A stretch of DNA of 64,000 nucleotides, from assembly GCF_000011365.1 (NCBI RefSeq), contig NC_004463.1, forward strand, positions 4,450,001-4,514,000. Reading direction: 5' to 3'. Numbering within the stretch: the first letter of the stretch is position 1; each line of letters starts with the position of its first letter. The notes below the pieces were generated by a model, which had not been told where the DNA came from, searched no databases, and worked only from the letters and a program-made list of their open reading frames with translations. Positions 44,551 through 53,059 of the stretch are shown piece by piece. A program made the position numbers and the translations under genes. The DNA is from Bradyrhizobium diazoefficiens USDA 110 (GTDB lineage: Bacteria; Pseudomonadota; Alphaproteobacteria; Rhizobiales; Xanthobacteraceae).

Positions 44551-45996
44551 CTACCCCTCTCCGCGGCGGAATCTTGCCGGTGTGGCATTTTTCTCTGCCG
44601 ATCCGCCGGATTCGCCCCGACGGGAGCCGCGGGCGGCGATCTCGGCCACCAAAGTCGTCAGGCTGTTCACCGCATTGAGCGACAGTCCGGCGTCGCCGCC
44701 GGCTTCGCCCCGGGCCGATTCGGGCAGCACGGCGCGCTGGAAGCCGAGTTTTGCCGCTTCCTTCAGCCGGGCCGGGGTCTGCGCCACCGGACGGACCACG
44801 CCTGAGAGCGAAATCTCGCCGAAATAGACTGCATCCGTGGGTAACTGCGCATTAACCAGGGACGAAACCAGTGCCGCCGCCGCGGCGAGGTCGGCCGCCG
44901 GCTCGTGGATGCGCAAGCCGCCGGCGACGTTCAGATAGACGTCATGGCCGGACAGCTTGACCCCGCAATGGGCTTCCAGCACCGCCAGCACCATCGAGAG
45001 GCGGCTCGGATCCCAGCCGACCACGGCCCGGCGCGGGGTGCCGAGCGAGGTTGGTGCGACCAGTGCCTGCAATTCGACCAGGACCGGCCTTGTGCCCTCG
45101 ATGCCCGCAAACACCGCGGTGCCCGGCGTGCCGAGATCGCGCTCCGACAGGAACAGTTCGGAGGGATTGGTGACCTCGCGCAGACCAAGGCCGGTCATCT
45201 CGAACACGCCGATCTCGTCGGTTGGCCCGAAGCGGTTCTTGACGGCGCGCAGGATGCGGAATTGCTGCGAGCCTTCGCCCTCGAACGACATCACGGCATC
45301 GACCATGTGCTCGACCACGCGGGGGCCTGCGATCTGGCCGTCCTTGGTGACGTGGCCGACCAGGATGATGGCGGCGCCGGTTTTCTTGGCGAAACGGATC
45401 AACGCCTGCGCCGAAGCGCGCACCTGCGTGACGGTGCCGGGCGCGGATTCCACGGTGTCGGTCCACATGGTCTGGATCGAGTCGATCACGATCAAGCGGG
45501 GAACCGCGCCCTCCGACAGCGTCGAGACGATGTCCTCGACCGAGGTCTCGGCCGCAAGTTGCACCGGCGCGTCCGACAGGCCGAGCCGCTCGGCACGCAG
45601 CCGCACCTGGGCGATGGCTTCTTCGCCGGAGATGTAGACGATCCGATGCCCGGCGCGCGCCATCAGACTGGTCGCCTGCGTCAGCAGTGTCGATTTGCCG
45701 ATGCCCGGATCGCCGCCGACGAGGAGCACCGAGCCGCGGACGAAGCCGCCGCCGGTGACGCGGTCGAGCTCGGTCATCCCCGAGGACAGGCGCGGCGCGT
45801 CCGGGCTCTTGCCGGCAAGGCTCTCCAGCGCAAAGGTCCGGCCCTTGCGCTTGGAGCGGATCGAGACCGGCACGCTGCCGCTCGTGTCCTCCTCGGCGAG
45901 CGTATTCCACTCGCCGCAGGACTCGCACTTGCCCTGCCAGCGGTTATAGGCCGCGCCGCAGTTCTGGCAGACGAAGGAAAGCGTGTTCTTGGCCAT
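44551..45996 (-). CDS. radA: DNA repair protein RadA (Sms)
   Basis: About 481 residues starting at the ATG at 45996 (MAKNTLSFVCQNCG). Domains: four-cysteine zinc finger (CQNC, CESC) at residues 10-30, RecA-like ATPase with Walker A GDPGIGKST, the RadA marker KNRFGPTDEIGVFEM, and a Lon-like C-terminal domain. It helps process recombination branches. The longer frame to 46077 adds only poorly conserved residues. It precedes cvpA on the same strand. Confidence 0.93.
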   Translation of the reverse strand: MAKNTLSFVCQNCGAAYNRWQGKCESCGEWNTLAEEDTSGSVPVSIRSKRKGRTFALESLAGKSPDAPRLSSGMTELDRVTGGGFVRGSVLLVGGDPGIGKSTLLTQATSLMARAGHRIVYISGEEAIAQVRLRAERLGLSDAPVQLAAETSVEDIVSTLSEGAVPRLIVIDSIQTMWTDTVESAPGTVTQVRASAQALIRFAKKTGAAIILVGHVTKDGQIAGPRVVEHMVDAVMSFEGEGSQQFRILRAVKNRFGPTDEIGVFEMTGLGLREVTNPSELFLSERDLGTPGTAVFAGIEGTRPVLVELQALVAPTSLGTPRRAVVGWDPSRLSMVLAVLEAHCGVKLSGHDVYLNVAGGLRIHEPAADLAAAAALVSSLVNAQLPTDAVYFGEISLSGVVRPVAQTPARLKEAAKLGFQRAVLPESARGEAGGDAGLSLNAVNSLTTLVAEIAARGSRRGESGGSAEKNATPARFRRGEG

Positions 45997-46200
45997 GGGG
46001 ACAGTTGAGTCGGGGGTCTTGATGTCAGCTGATAGCACGGAATGGCGGGCCGCGAGGCCGATCGCCCGCGCGCCCAATATCGCAATTCAACGCAACCAAT
46101 ACACCCTTTGTTAGTTCTAGGCCCCAGCGCCGCACCGGGCTTTGCCAAATGTTAGCGGACGACGGTCCAGTTTCGGAACCAGTACGGGGTGACGAGACCA

Positions 46201-47358
46201 ATGACGATATTTTTGCGGATATTGCTCGCCGTGGGCATGGCCTGCGGCGTCCTGGCGCCTGCCGGCCGTGTCGTCGCGGCTGACGCCAAATCCCTCAACA
46301 TCGTCTTCGTGAATCCCGGCAAGACCGGCGAGGTCTATTGGGACATGGTCGCGCAGACCATGCAGGCCGCCGGCCGCAAGCTTGATGCGCATGTCGAGGT
46401 GCTGACCAGCGAGCGCAACTACCGCACCATGCAGGAACTGGGGTTCGGCGTCGTGGCACGTCCCGACAAGCCCGACTTCCTCATTCTCTCGAACGAGGAA
46501 TCCGCCGCCGTTCCGATCCTGGAAGCGGCCGAGGTCGCGGGCGTCAAGACACTGCTGCTCTCGAACACGCTGATCGGCGAGGATGCGGCGCGGCTCGGAC
46601 CGCCGCGCCAGACGCTCAAGACCTGGCTCGGCGACATCACGACCGATCTTCAGACCGCGGGCGCGCGGATGGCGAATGCGCTGATCAGCGCGGCGCGTGC
46701 CGAGAAATGGCAGAGCCCGGACGGCAAGATCCACATTCTCGGCATCGGTGGCGACGAGATCACGCCCGCCTCGATCGCGCGCAACGCCGGGCTCCAGCTT
46801 GCGGTGGCGGCCGCGCCCGACGTGGTGGTGGACCGGATGCTGTTCGCCAACTGGACGCAGTCGGAGGCCGAGCAGGTCACGGCGAATTATCTGAGCTGGG
46901 CCGCGCGCAAGGAGATTCGGCCCGCCGGCATCTGGGCCGGAAACGATCCGATGGCGCTCGGCGCGCTTCGCGCGGCGACCGCTGCCGGCCTCATGCCCGG
47001 TCGGAATATTCAGGTGGTCGGCCTCAACTGGTCGGAGGATGCACTGCGCGAGATCAGGGCCGGCCGTCTGCTCCTGACCGACGGCGGCCACTTCCTGCTC
47101 GGCGGCTGGTCGATCGTCCTGCTCCGCGACTACGCCGATGGCTGCGATTTCGCGGCCACATCGCCCCGCGTCGAGGCCAAGACATCCGCGATCACCCGCG
47201 ACAATCTCGCTGCGGTCGGAGACCTCATCAAGACGCGCGCCTTCGATCGGATCGATTTCGCGCGTTTCAGGGCGAGGGCAGGGCGCTGCGGCCAGTACGA
47301 TTTCTCCGTCGATGCGCTGATTTCTTCGCTGACGCTGCCGGAAGGCATCGCTGACTGA
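46201..47358 (+). CDS. Periplasmic sugar-type binding protein, likely sensor partner of the next gene
   Basis: About 385 residues with a Sec signal peptide ending RVVAA. The mature part is a type I periplasmic binding fold of the ribose/LacI-like class: LNIVFVNPGKTGEVYWDMVAQTMQAAGRKLDAHVEVLTSERNYRTMQ and later AGIWAGNDPMALGALRAATAAG, GRNIQVVGLNW. No transporter genes lie nearby. Its TGA overlaps the ATG of the GGDEF-EAL gene (TGATG at 47356-47360), so it probably presents a periplasmic ligand to that receptor. A GTG at 46189 is an alternative start. Confidence 0.85.
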   Translation: MTIFLRILLAVGMACGVLAPAGRVVAADAKSLNIVFVNPGKTGEVYWDMVAQTMQAAGRKLDAHVEVLTSERNYRTMQELGFGVVARPDKPDFLILSNEESAAVPILEAAEVAGVKTLLLSNTLIGEDAARLGPPRQTLKTWLGDITTDLQTAGARMANALISAARAEKWQSPDGKIHILGIGGDEITPASIARNAGLQLAVAAAPDVVVDRMLFANWTQSEAEQVTANYLSWAARKEIRPAGIWAGNDPMALGALRAATAAGLMPGRNIQVVGLNWSEDALREIRAGRLLLTDGGHFLLGGWSIVLLRDYADGCDFAATSPRVEAKTSAITRDNLAAVGDLIKTRAFDRIDFARFRARAGRCGQYDFSVDALISSLTLPEGIAD

Positions 47359-49427
47359 TGCGGAACGGTGACGACATGACCGATCCGGATCGCAAGCAGC
47401 AAGCGGCGGCGCCGTCGCGCTCGCGCTCGGTGGTCCGCGCGATGATCTGGGCCACCGTGCCGGTGCTGCTGGTGGTGCAGTTGCTCGCCTCCGCCGGCGT
47501 CGAGGCATCCAGCTTCTGGTCGCAGATCAGGCAGCTCGACGCGCGCATTGCCCGCACGGCCGAGAGCCGCGCCGAGCTGATCGCCGAGCCGCTCTGGAAG
47601 ATGCGTTACGACCAGGTCACGAACGTGCTCAATGAGATCATGCACGACGAGACCATCGCGGCGGCGGCCGTCTATGACGACACCGGCGCTGCAATCGCCC
47701 GCGTGGTGGCGCGCCCCTCCGGGCAGGCGGTCGCGGAGGTGTCGCGTCCGATCAACTACAGCAACGGCAACATGGCCGTGCAGGCCGGCCGCATCGCGAT
47801 CGCCTATTCCTACGCGACAGTCTACGCCGACACGGGCAGCCGTCTGATGCGGCTGCTGATCGTTGGCCTGCTCGCAACGCTTGCGACCGTGGTCGCAATG
47901 CGGATATCGGCGAACATCTTCATCGGCAAGCCGCTTGACGCAATCATGTCGGCGATCCAGCGCAGCAAGCGGGATGGTCGCGCCTATCCGGCGGACATCA
48001 CATCGTCGAACGAATTCGGCCAGCTCGCGCACGCCTTCAACGCGATGCAGCACACGACGTCAGGTGCGCTCGACCGGCTCGGGCACATGGCGTCGCACGA
48101 CCCGCTTACGAGCCTGCCCAATCGGCGCTCGCTGTCCGAGCGCCTGGTGACCTTGAGCGGCGATGCAGGCTCGCCGGATTCCCTGATCGCCTTCTGCTTC
48201 ATCGATCTGGACGACTTCAAGGGCATCAACGACACTTTCGGTCATGATGCCGGCGACAAGTTCCTGGTCCACATTTCCGGGCGTCTCCGCGAGGCGGTCG
48301 AGCCGCAGGATTGGGTGGCGCGGCTCGGCGGCGACGAATTCGTCGTGATCCGCCCCGAAGTCAGCAACGAAGCGACCGCGCAGGCCTTCGCGCGCCATCT
48401 GCTGGCCGCGATTTCCGAGCCGATCCGGCTTCACGACAAGCAGGTCGTGCCGCGGGCCAGCATCGGTCTTGCCGTGCGCCGCGCCGACGATCCCGAGCTA
48501 TCGCACCTGCCGGCGCTCGCCGACATCGCGCTCTACCATGCCAAGACCAAGGCGCCCGGCACCGTCGCGGTGCTGAACGAGGCGCTCCAGCGCGACTACC
48601 GCCGTCGCAGGGAGCTCGAGCTTGCCATTCCCACAGGCTTCGCCGAGGGCCAGTTCGAGGTCTGGTATCAAAGCCAGGTCGACCTCGACAGCCAGGGCGT
48701 CGTCGGCCTGGAGGCGCTCATTCGTTGGCGCCACCCTGAATATGGCGTGATCGGTCCCGGCGAATTCCTGTCACTGATCGAGCGCAGCGGCAACAATGCA
48801 CGGCTGACGCGCTATGTGCTGACCGATGCCTGCCGCGCGCTGCGACATCTGGCTGCCGCCGGCAGGCCGGATATCCGGATCGCGATCAACCTGCCGCCGT
48901 CCGAGCTCGCCGACCATTCGCTTGCCGCCGAGCTGCGCGAGACCTGCCAGCGCTTCGGCGTCGCGGCATCGTCGCTCGAGCTCGAGATCACCGAGGGTTC
49001 GCTGATCAACAACATCGCCAGCGCGTCCGAGACGTTGCACCGCCTGCGGCGCCTCGGCGCCACCATCGCGCTCGACGATTTCGGCACGGGCTACAGCTCG
49101 CTCGCCCATCTCAGGCGTTTCCCACTCGACAAGGTCAAGATCGACAAGGCCTTCATCAGCGAGATTCCGGACAGCGCGGAAGACAAGGCGATCGTTGGCG
49201 TCATCGCCTCGCTCGCCGGCACGCTGGGGCTGACGCTTGTCGCGGAAGGCATCGAGCGGCCCGAGCAAGCTGACGCCATGCGCGAGATGGGTGTGATGCT
49301 CGGGCAGGGTTATCACTATCATCGGCCGCAACCGCTCGCGGCCGTGCTGCAATGGCTCGAGGGACAGGCGGCTGGGAGCCGCGTCGTCACCGACAGCCCG
49401 TCGATCGCGCCCGAATTTGCCGCCTGA
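47358..49427 (+). CDS. Membrane-bound GGDEF-EAL cyclic-di-GMP enzyme
   Basis: 689 residues. Domain order: membrane helix (about residues 30-48), periplasmic region, second helix (LLIVGLLATLATVVAMRISA), HAMP, GGDEF (RLGGDEFVV intact), EAL (GLEALIRW intact, DDFGTGYSS, AEGIERPEQ). The inhibitory I-site RxxD upstream of GGDEF is EPQD and so looks lost. Both activities are possible; net direction cannot be told. Coupled to the binding protein gene upstream, suggesting ligand-controlled c-di-GMP signalling. Confidence 0.92.
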   Translation: MRNGDDMTDPDRKQQAAAPSRSRSVVRAMIWATVPVLLVVQLLASAGVEASSFWSQIRQLDARIARTAESRAELIAEPLWKMRYDQVTNVLNEIMHDETIAAAAVYDDTGAAIARVVARPSGQAVAEVSRPINYSNGNMAVQAGRIAIAYSYATVYADTGSRLMRLLIVGLLATLATVVAMRISANIFIGKPLDAIMSAIQRSKRDGRAYPADITSSNEFGQLAHAFNAMQHTTSGALDRLGHMASHDPLTSLPNRRSLSERLVTLSGDAGSPDSLIAFCFIDLDDFKGINDTFGHDAGDKFLVHISGRLREAVEPQDWVARLGGDEFVVIRPEVSNEATAQAFARHLLAAISEPIRLHDKQVVPRASIGLAVRRADDPELSHLPALADIALYHAKTKAPGTVAVLNEALQRDYRRRRELELAIPTGFAEGQFEVWYQSQVDLDSQGVVGLEALIRWRHPEYGVIGPGEFLSLIERSGNNARLTRYVLTDACRALRHLAAAGRPDIRIAINLPPSELADHSLAAELRETCQRFGVAASSLELEITEGSLINNIASASETLHRLRRLGATIALDDFGTGYSSLAHLRRFPLDKVKIDKAFISEIPDSAEDKAIVGVIASLAGTLGLTLVAEGIERPEQADAMREMGVMLGQGYHYHRPQPLAAVLQWLEGQAAGSRVVTDSPSIAPEFAA

Positions 49428-49438
49428 GCGCTGTGCGG

Positions 49439-50209
49439 CTACGGCTGTGTCGCGTTCCAGAACATCGAGAGCCCGGCTGCGATCATGATCGCGTCCATCA
49501 GCAGGCGGAACATCTCGGGCTTCAGATGCAGCACGAAACGCTTTGCGATGAAGGCGCCGGCCATCAATGACGATCCTGCGATCAGACCTTTGATGAACAC
49601 ATCGCTCGTCAGTGCGCCGAAGCGCTCGAAGGTCACGGACTTCGCGAAGTAGAGGCCGAGCGAGGCGGCCGCCTCGGTGGCGAGGAATGCGCCCTTGGAG
49701 AGGCCGTAGAACAGGAACAGCGGCACGCTGAGCGGCCCGGTCGAGACCACGATGCCGGTGAGATAGCCGATGACGGCGCCGCCGATCGCAAGATGCCAGA
49801 GATTGGCCTTGAGGTCGTGCCGCGCCAGCCAGTGCCGGACCGGCACCATTGCGATCAGGAAGATGCCGATGGCAAGATCGACGGTGTGGGAGGGGAGCGC
49901 GAGCAGCGTGCGCGCGCCAAGCGCTGCGGCCGGAACACCCGTCACCGAATAGGCCGCGCAGGCCCGCCAGTCGACCTCGCGCCACCAGGCCAGGATCCGC
50001 GAGAAATTCGCCATGACGGAGGCGACCGCCATGATCGGCACGGCTTCCTTCGGCCCATAGGCGTAGACCAGCACCGGCATCAGCATGATCGACGAGCCGG
50101 TGCCGACGATGCCTGAGATGGTGCCGGCGACGAGGCCGACGGTGAGGACGAAGAGGAAGGCCAAGGGCGGGGCTCCGGGAATCGGACGAATGTAGCCCGT
50201 GGCCGGCAA
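49439..50209 (-). CDS. TauE/SafE family membrane permease (second copy)
   Basis: 256 residues, with about eight hydrophobic helices. Signatures are GTISGIVGTGSSIMLMPVLVYAYG at the start and the parallel TGIVVSTGPLSVPLFLFYG in the second half. It differs from the copy at 13332-14114 in sequence and lacks a neighbouring regulator. It converges with the GGDEF-EAL gene, 11 bases between stops. Sulfite or organic anion export is the family role. Confidence 0.88.
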   Translation of the reverse strand: MPATGYIRPIPGAPPLAFLFVLTVGLVAGTISGIVGTGSSIMLMPVLVYAYGPKEAVPIMAVASVMANFSRILAWWREVDWRACAAYSVTGVPAAALGARTLLALPSHTVDLAIGIFLIAMVPVRHWLARHDLKANLWHLAIGGAVIGYLTGIVVSTGPLSVPLFLFYGLSKGAFLATEAAASLGLYFAKSVTFERFGALTSDVFIKGLIAGSSLMAGAFIAKRFVLHLKPEMFRLLMDAIMIAAGLSMFWNATQP

Positions 50210-50350
50210 CCGTGCCCAGCCGCATCGACATCGCCTCTTGGTTAATCGGCGGTGTCGCAGGAACCGCCAATCCGACCCGCTCGGCGGCCTGGTCCTTAGA
50301 ATTTGAAGCGTATTGATCGGAGCGCTCGCCTAGAGAATTTGAGGTCCGCG

Positions 50351-50668
50351 ATGCCGGATCACCATTCCTTCTCCGCGCTCGACCGCCATGCCGTGCTCAG
50401 CGGGTCCGACAACGGTTTTCCCTGGTACGCCGGCGCGATGCTCGCGGTCGAAGCGAGTAAAGTGGTGCGGCTGCGCTGCGAGAAGCTCAGCCAGGGCGAT
50501 GAGGCCGCCGGGCAGGAGGCCGTGCTGATGGTGAGCGAGAAGATCGCTGCAGCCTTCGAGGCCGCCGCGGGCCTGCTTGCGGGGGCAACGCCGGCCGCCA
50601 TCGTCCGGCGCTATCGTGAGCATGTGGCCGCGAATGCCAGGCGCCTCTCCGTGAACGAGACTCCATGA
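50351..50668 (+). CDS. Small conserved hypothetical protein
   Basis: 105 residues, soluble. Core helices AMLAVEASKVVRLRCEKLSQGDEAAGQEAVLMVSEKIAAAFEAAAGLLAG look like a helical bundle of unknown family, with some likeness to phasin-type small proteins. A leader GAGAATTTGAGG precedes the ATG. No neighbouring gene gives a role; the GFA gene follows 76 bases later. Confidence 0.6.
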   Translation: MPDHHSFSALDRHAVLSGSDNGFPWYAGAMLAVEASKVVRLRCEKLSQGDEAAGQEAVLMVSEKIAAAFEAAAGLLAGATPAAIVRRYREHVAANARRLSVNETP

Positions 50669-50744
50669 GGGAATTGCGCTGCTGACAGCATGTTGGCAGC
50701 AGGGGCCGGCTACGACCATCTCCTGACAAAACGGAGAGGTGGTC

Positions 50745-51113
50745 ATGTCGATCGAGGCGAGCTGTCATTGCGGTGAAACGGTGTTCGAGGTGACGGAGGC
50801 GCCCTCCAGCGTGACGCGCTGCACCTGTTCGCTCTGCGCCAAGCGCGGCTCGCTGTGGGCCTATTACAAGCCGGCGCAGTTTCGTCTGCTGTCGCCGCCG
50901 GAAAACGTCACGACCTATCTCTGGGGCAGCCGCACCGTCAAACACCATTTCTGTGCGAGCTGCGGCTGCGGCACCTATTCGGAGTCGCCGGACTGGTCGA
51001 CCGGCAAGCCTGACTTCGACAACCCCAAGGTCGCGGTGAACGCGCGCCTGTTCGACGATTTCGACCTCGACGCGGTACCGGTGAACATGATCGACGGCAA
51101 GAATTTGTGGTGA
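50745..51113 (+). CDS. GFA family zinc-binding protein
   Basis: 122 residues of the glutathione-dependent formaldehyde-activating (GFA) fold. Cysteine ligands: SCHCGET near residue 8, TCSLCAKRG near residue 30 and CASCGCG near residue 70, as in the two zinc-binding sites of this fold. ATG 50745 follows ACGGAGAGG. Most members are not true formaldehyde enzymes, so the substrate is open. Confidence 0.83.
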   Translation: MSIEASCHCGETVFEVTEAPSSVTRCTCSLCAKRGSLWAYYKPAQFRLLSPPENVTTYLWGSRTVKHHFCASCGCGTYSESPDWSTGKPDFDNPKVAVNARLFDDFDLDAVPVNMIDGKNLW

Positions 51114-51197
51114 GGATGCCGCCTCCCGTCCTCTTGAGGCTGGCGGAGAAAGCTGATCTGTTTCCGGCCTCGGTGAGAAGAAAAGGCGAGGAAACCC

Positions 51198-52016
51198 ATG
51201 ATGCGTCTTTTGACGCGAGCGATGCTCGCAATGTGTCTGGGAGTTGTAGTCAGCTTCAACGCGGCGCAGGCGCAGACCAGGCCGAAGGTCACGACGCTCG
51301 GACCTGACTTCCCCAAGGCGGCGCTGTTCGTCGGGAACAGCTTCTTCTATTACAACAACGGCATGCCCTGGCATCTCTCCTTCATGGAGCGGGCTGCGGA
51401 TGCGGCCAACAAGGCGGCGTATCGCAACACCATGGTCACGATCGGCGGCTCCGGCCTCGACTGGCACGACATGGACAATCTGCTGCGGCCGGGCGGCATC
51501 GGCGCCTACTCCTTCGACGAGCAGAACGTCGTGGTCTTCAACAAGCCCGGCAGGCAGTTCGAAGCGGTTGTGATGATGGATTGCAGCCAGTGCCCAATCC
51601 ATCCGCAATTGAAAGACGCCTTCGTCGCCTTCGCGAAGAAGGACAGCGAGATCGTCCGCGCCCACGACATGCGGCCGGTGCTGTTCATGTCCTGGGCCTA
51701 CGCCGACAAGCCGGAGATGACGGAAGGACTGGCCGAGGCCTATACGCTCGCCGGCAATGCCAATGATGCGCTCGTCATTCCCGCGGGTCTTGCGTTTGCG
51801 CGCGTCCGCAAGCTTCAGCCCGAGCTCAATCTCTATGCGCCGGACAAGCGGCATCCGAGTCCGGCCGGCACGTATCTGGCGGCCTGCACGACGCTCGCCG
51901 CGCTGACAGGTCGCACGCCGGTCGGCAATTCCTACACGATAGGGCTGGATCCGGAGACGGCGCAACTGTTGCAAAAGGCGGCGTGGGACACGGTGCAGGA
52001 GTATTACGGGCTCTGA
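51198..52016 (+). CDS. Exported SGNH-like hydrolase
   Basis: 272 residues with a signal peptide ending AAQAQ (about residue 26). The nucleophile motif is VGNSFFYYNNG (serine in GNS instead of GDS), and the Asp-His pair lies in DKRHPSPAGTYLAA near the C-terminus. So a periplasmic or secreted esterase/lipase of the SGNH superfamily is likely. GAGGAAACCC precedes the ATG. It converges with xth, with 1 base between their stops. Confidence 0.75.
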   Translation: MMRLLTRAMLAMCLGVVVSFNAAQAQTRPKVTTLGPDFPKAALFVGNSFFYYNNGMPWHLSFMERAADAANKAAYRNTMVTIGGSGLDWHDMDNLLRPGGIGAYSFDEQNVVVFNKPGRQFEAVVMMDCSQCPIHPQLKDAFVAFAKKDSEIVRAHDMRPVLFMSWAYADKPEMTEGLAEAYTLAGNANDALVIPAGLAFARVRKLQPELNLYAPDKRHPSPAGTYLAACTTLAALTGRTPVGNSYTIGLDPETAQLLQKAAWDTVQEYYGL

Positions 52017-52017
52017 T

Positions 52018-52788
52018 CTAGCGCAGGACGATCCAGGCCGGCGCGTGATCGCTTGCGCCGTCCTCGCCGCGCACCTTCTTGTCGACGCCGGCCTTGGCCA
52101 GGCGTGAAATAAGGGCAGGGCTGAGCAGCAGATGATCGAGCCGCAGGCCGGCATCGCGCGGCCAGCGGTTCCGCTTATAGTCCCAGAAAGTGTAGATGCG
52201 CTTGTCCGGATGAAGCTCGCGGATCGCGTCGCCCCAGCCTTGCGCGACGAGCGAGGCAAATGCCGCGCGGCTCTTCGGCTGGATCAGCGCATCCTTGTCC
52301 CAGGACCTCGTCGGATAAATGTCGATCGCCGTCGGCGCCACGTTGTAGTCGCCGGCGAGCACCACGGGCAGATCCTGCTTGATGAAGGTCTTGGCGTGGC
52401 GCTTCAGGCGCGCGAACCAGTCAAGCTTGTAGTCGAATTTCGGCCCCGGCTGGGGGTTGCCGTTGGGCAGGTAGATGCTGGTGACGATGATGCCGCGCAC
52501 GGCGGCCTCGATGTAGCGCGCCTCGTGATCGTCGCTGCCGCCGGGCAGGCGGTCGCGGGTGAGAATGGGCTCGGCATCGCGGGCGAGGATGGCAACGCCG
52601 TTCCAGGTTTTTTGTCCACGCCATACTGCGCCGTAGCCGGCCTTTTCGATGGCTGCCGCCGGAAATTCGCCATCACTTGCCTTCAATTCCTGGAGCGCGA
52701 CGACATCTGGCTTTGCCGCGCGCATCCATGCCAGCAGATTGGGCAGGCGGCGGTTGATGTTGTTGATGTTGAATGTCGCGATCTTCAT
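52018..52788 (-). CDS. xth: Exodeoxyribonuclease III
   Basis: 256 residues. Motifs of the ExoIII/APE1 endonuclease fold: MKIATFNINNINRR, Glu34 in LQELKAS, YLPNGNPQPG, AGDYNVAP, and the final SDHAPAWIVL with the catalytic His. It cleaves DNA at abasic sites and trims 3' ends in base excision repair. The gene is divergent from the cysteine-rich small gene. Confidence 0.94.
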   Translation of the reverse strand: MKIATFNINNINRRLPNLLAWMRAAKPDVVALQELKASDGEFPAAAIEKAGYGAVWRGQKTWNGVAILARDAEPILTRDRLPGGSDDHEARYIEAAVRGIIVTSIYLPNGNPQPGPKFDYKLDWFARLKRHAKTFIKQDLPVVLAGDYNVAPTAIDIYPTRSWDKDALIQPKSRAAFASLVAQGWGDAIRELHPDKRIYTFWDYKRNRWPRDAGLRLDHLLLSPALISRLAKAGVDKKVRGEDGASDHAPAWIVLR

Positions 52789-52828
52789 GTAGAGCTAGCG
52801 GCTCCTGCCTTCCGTCACCGGAGATACA

Positions 52829-53047
52829 ATGTCCAAGTTGAACTTTGCTGCTCTCGTCGTCGTGGCCGCGATCTCCGGAGCGGCTTCGGCACAATCGTCC
52901 GATCCACGCGGCGCGTGCAAGGCGGATTACGACAAGTTCTGTGCCGGCATTGCGCCGGGCGGCGGCATCGTCGCCTGCCTCAACGGCAAGCGCGACCAGC
53001 TCAGCGCGACCTGCAAGGCGGCGCTGGACAACAGGAAGAAGAAGTAG
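52829..53047 (+). CDS. Cysteine-rich repeat small exported protein
   Basis: 72 residues. A signal peptide ends ASAQ, and the mature part is one GLG1-type cysteine-rich repeat: CKADYDKFCAGIAPGGGIVACLNGKRDQLSATCKAAL. Four cysteines suggest two disulfides in the periplasm. This domain is repeated in eukaryotic ESL-1/GLG1; in bacteria the single copy has no known role. It is divergent from xth. Confidence 0.75.
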   Translation: MSKLNFAALVVVAAISGAASAQSSDPRGACKADYDKFCAGIAPGGGIVACLNGKRDQLSATCKAALDNRKKK

Positions 53048-53059
53048 GCGGCTGACGGC

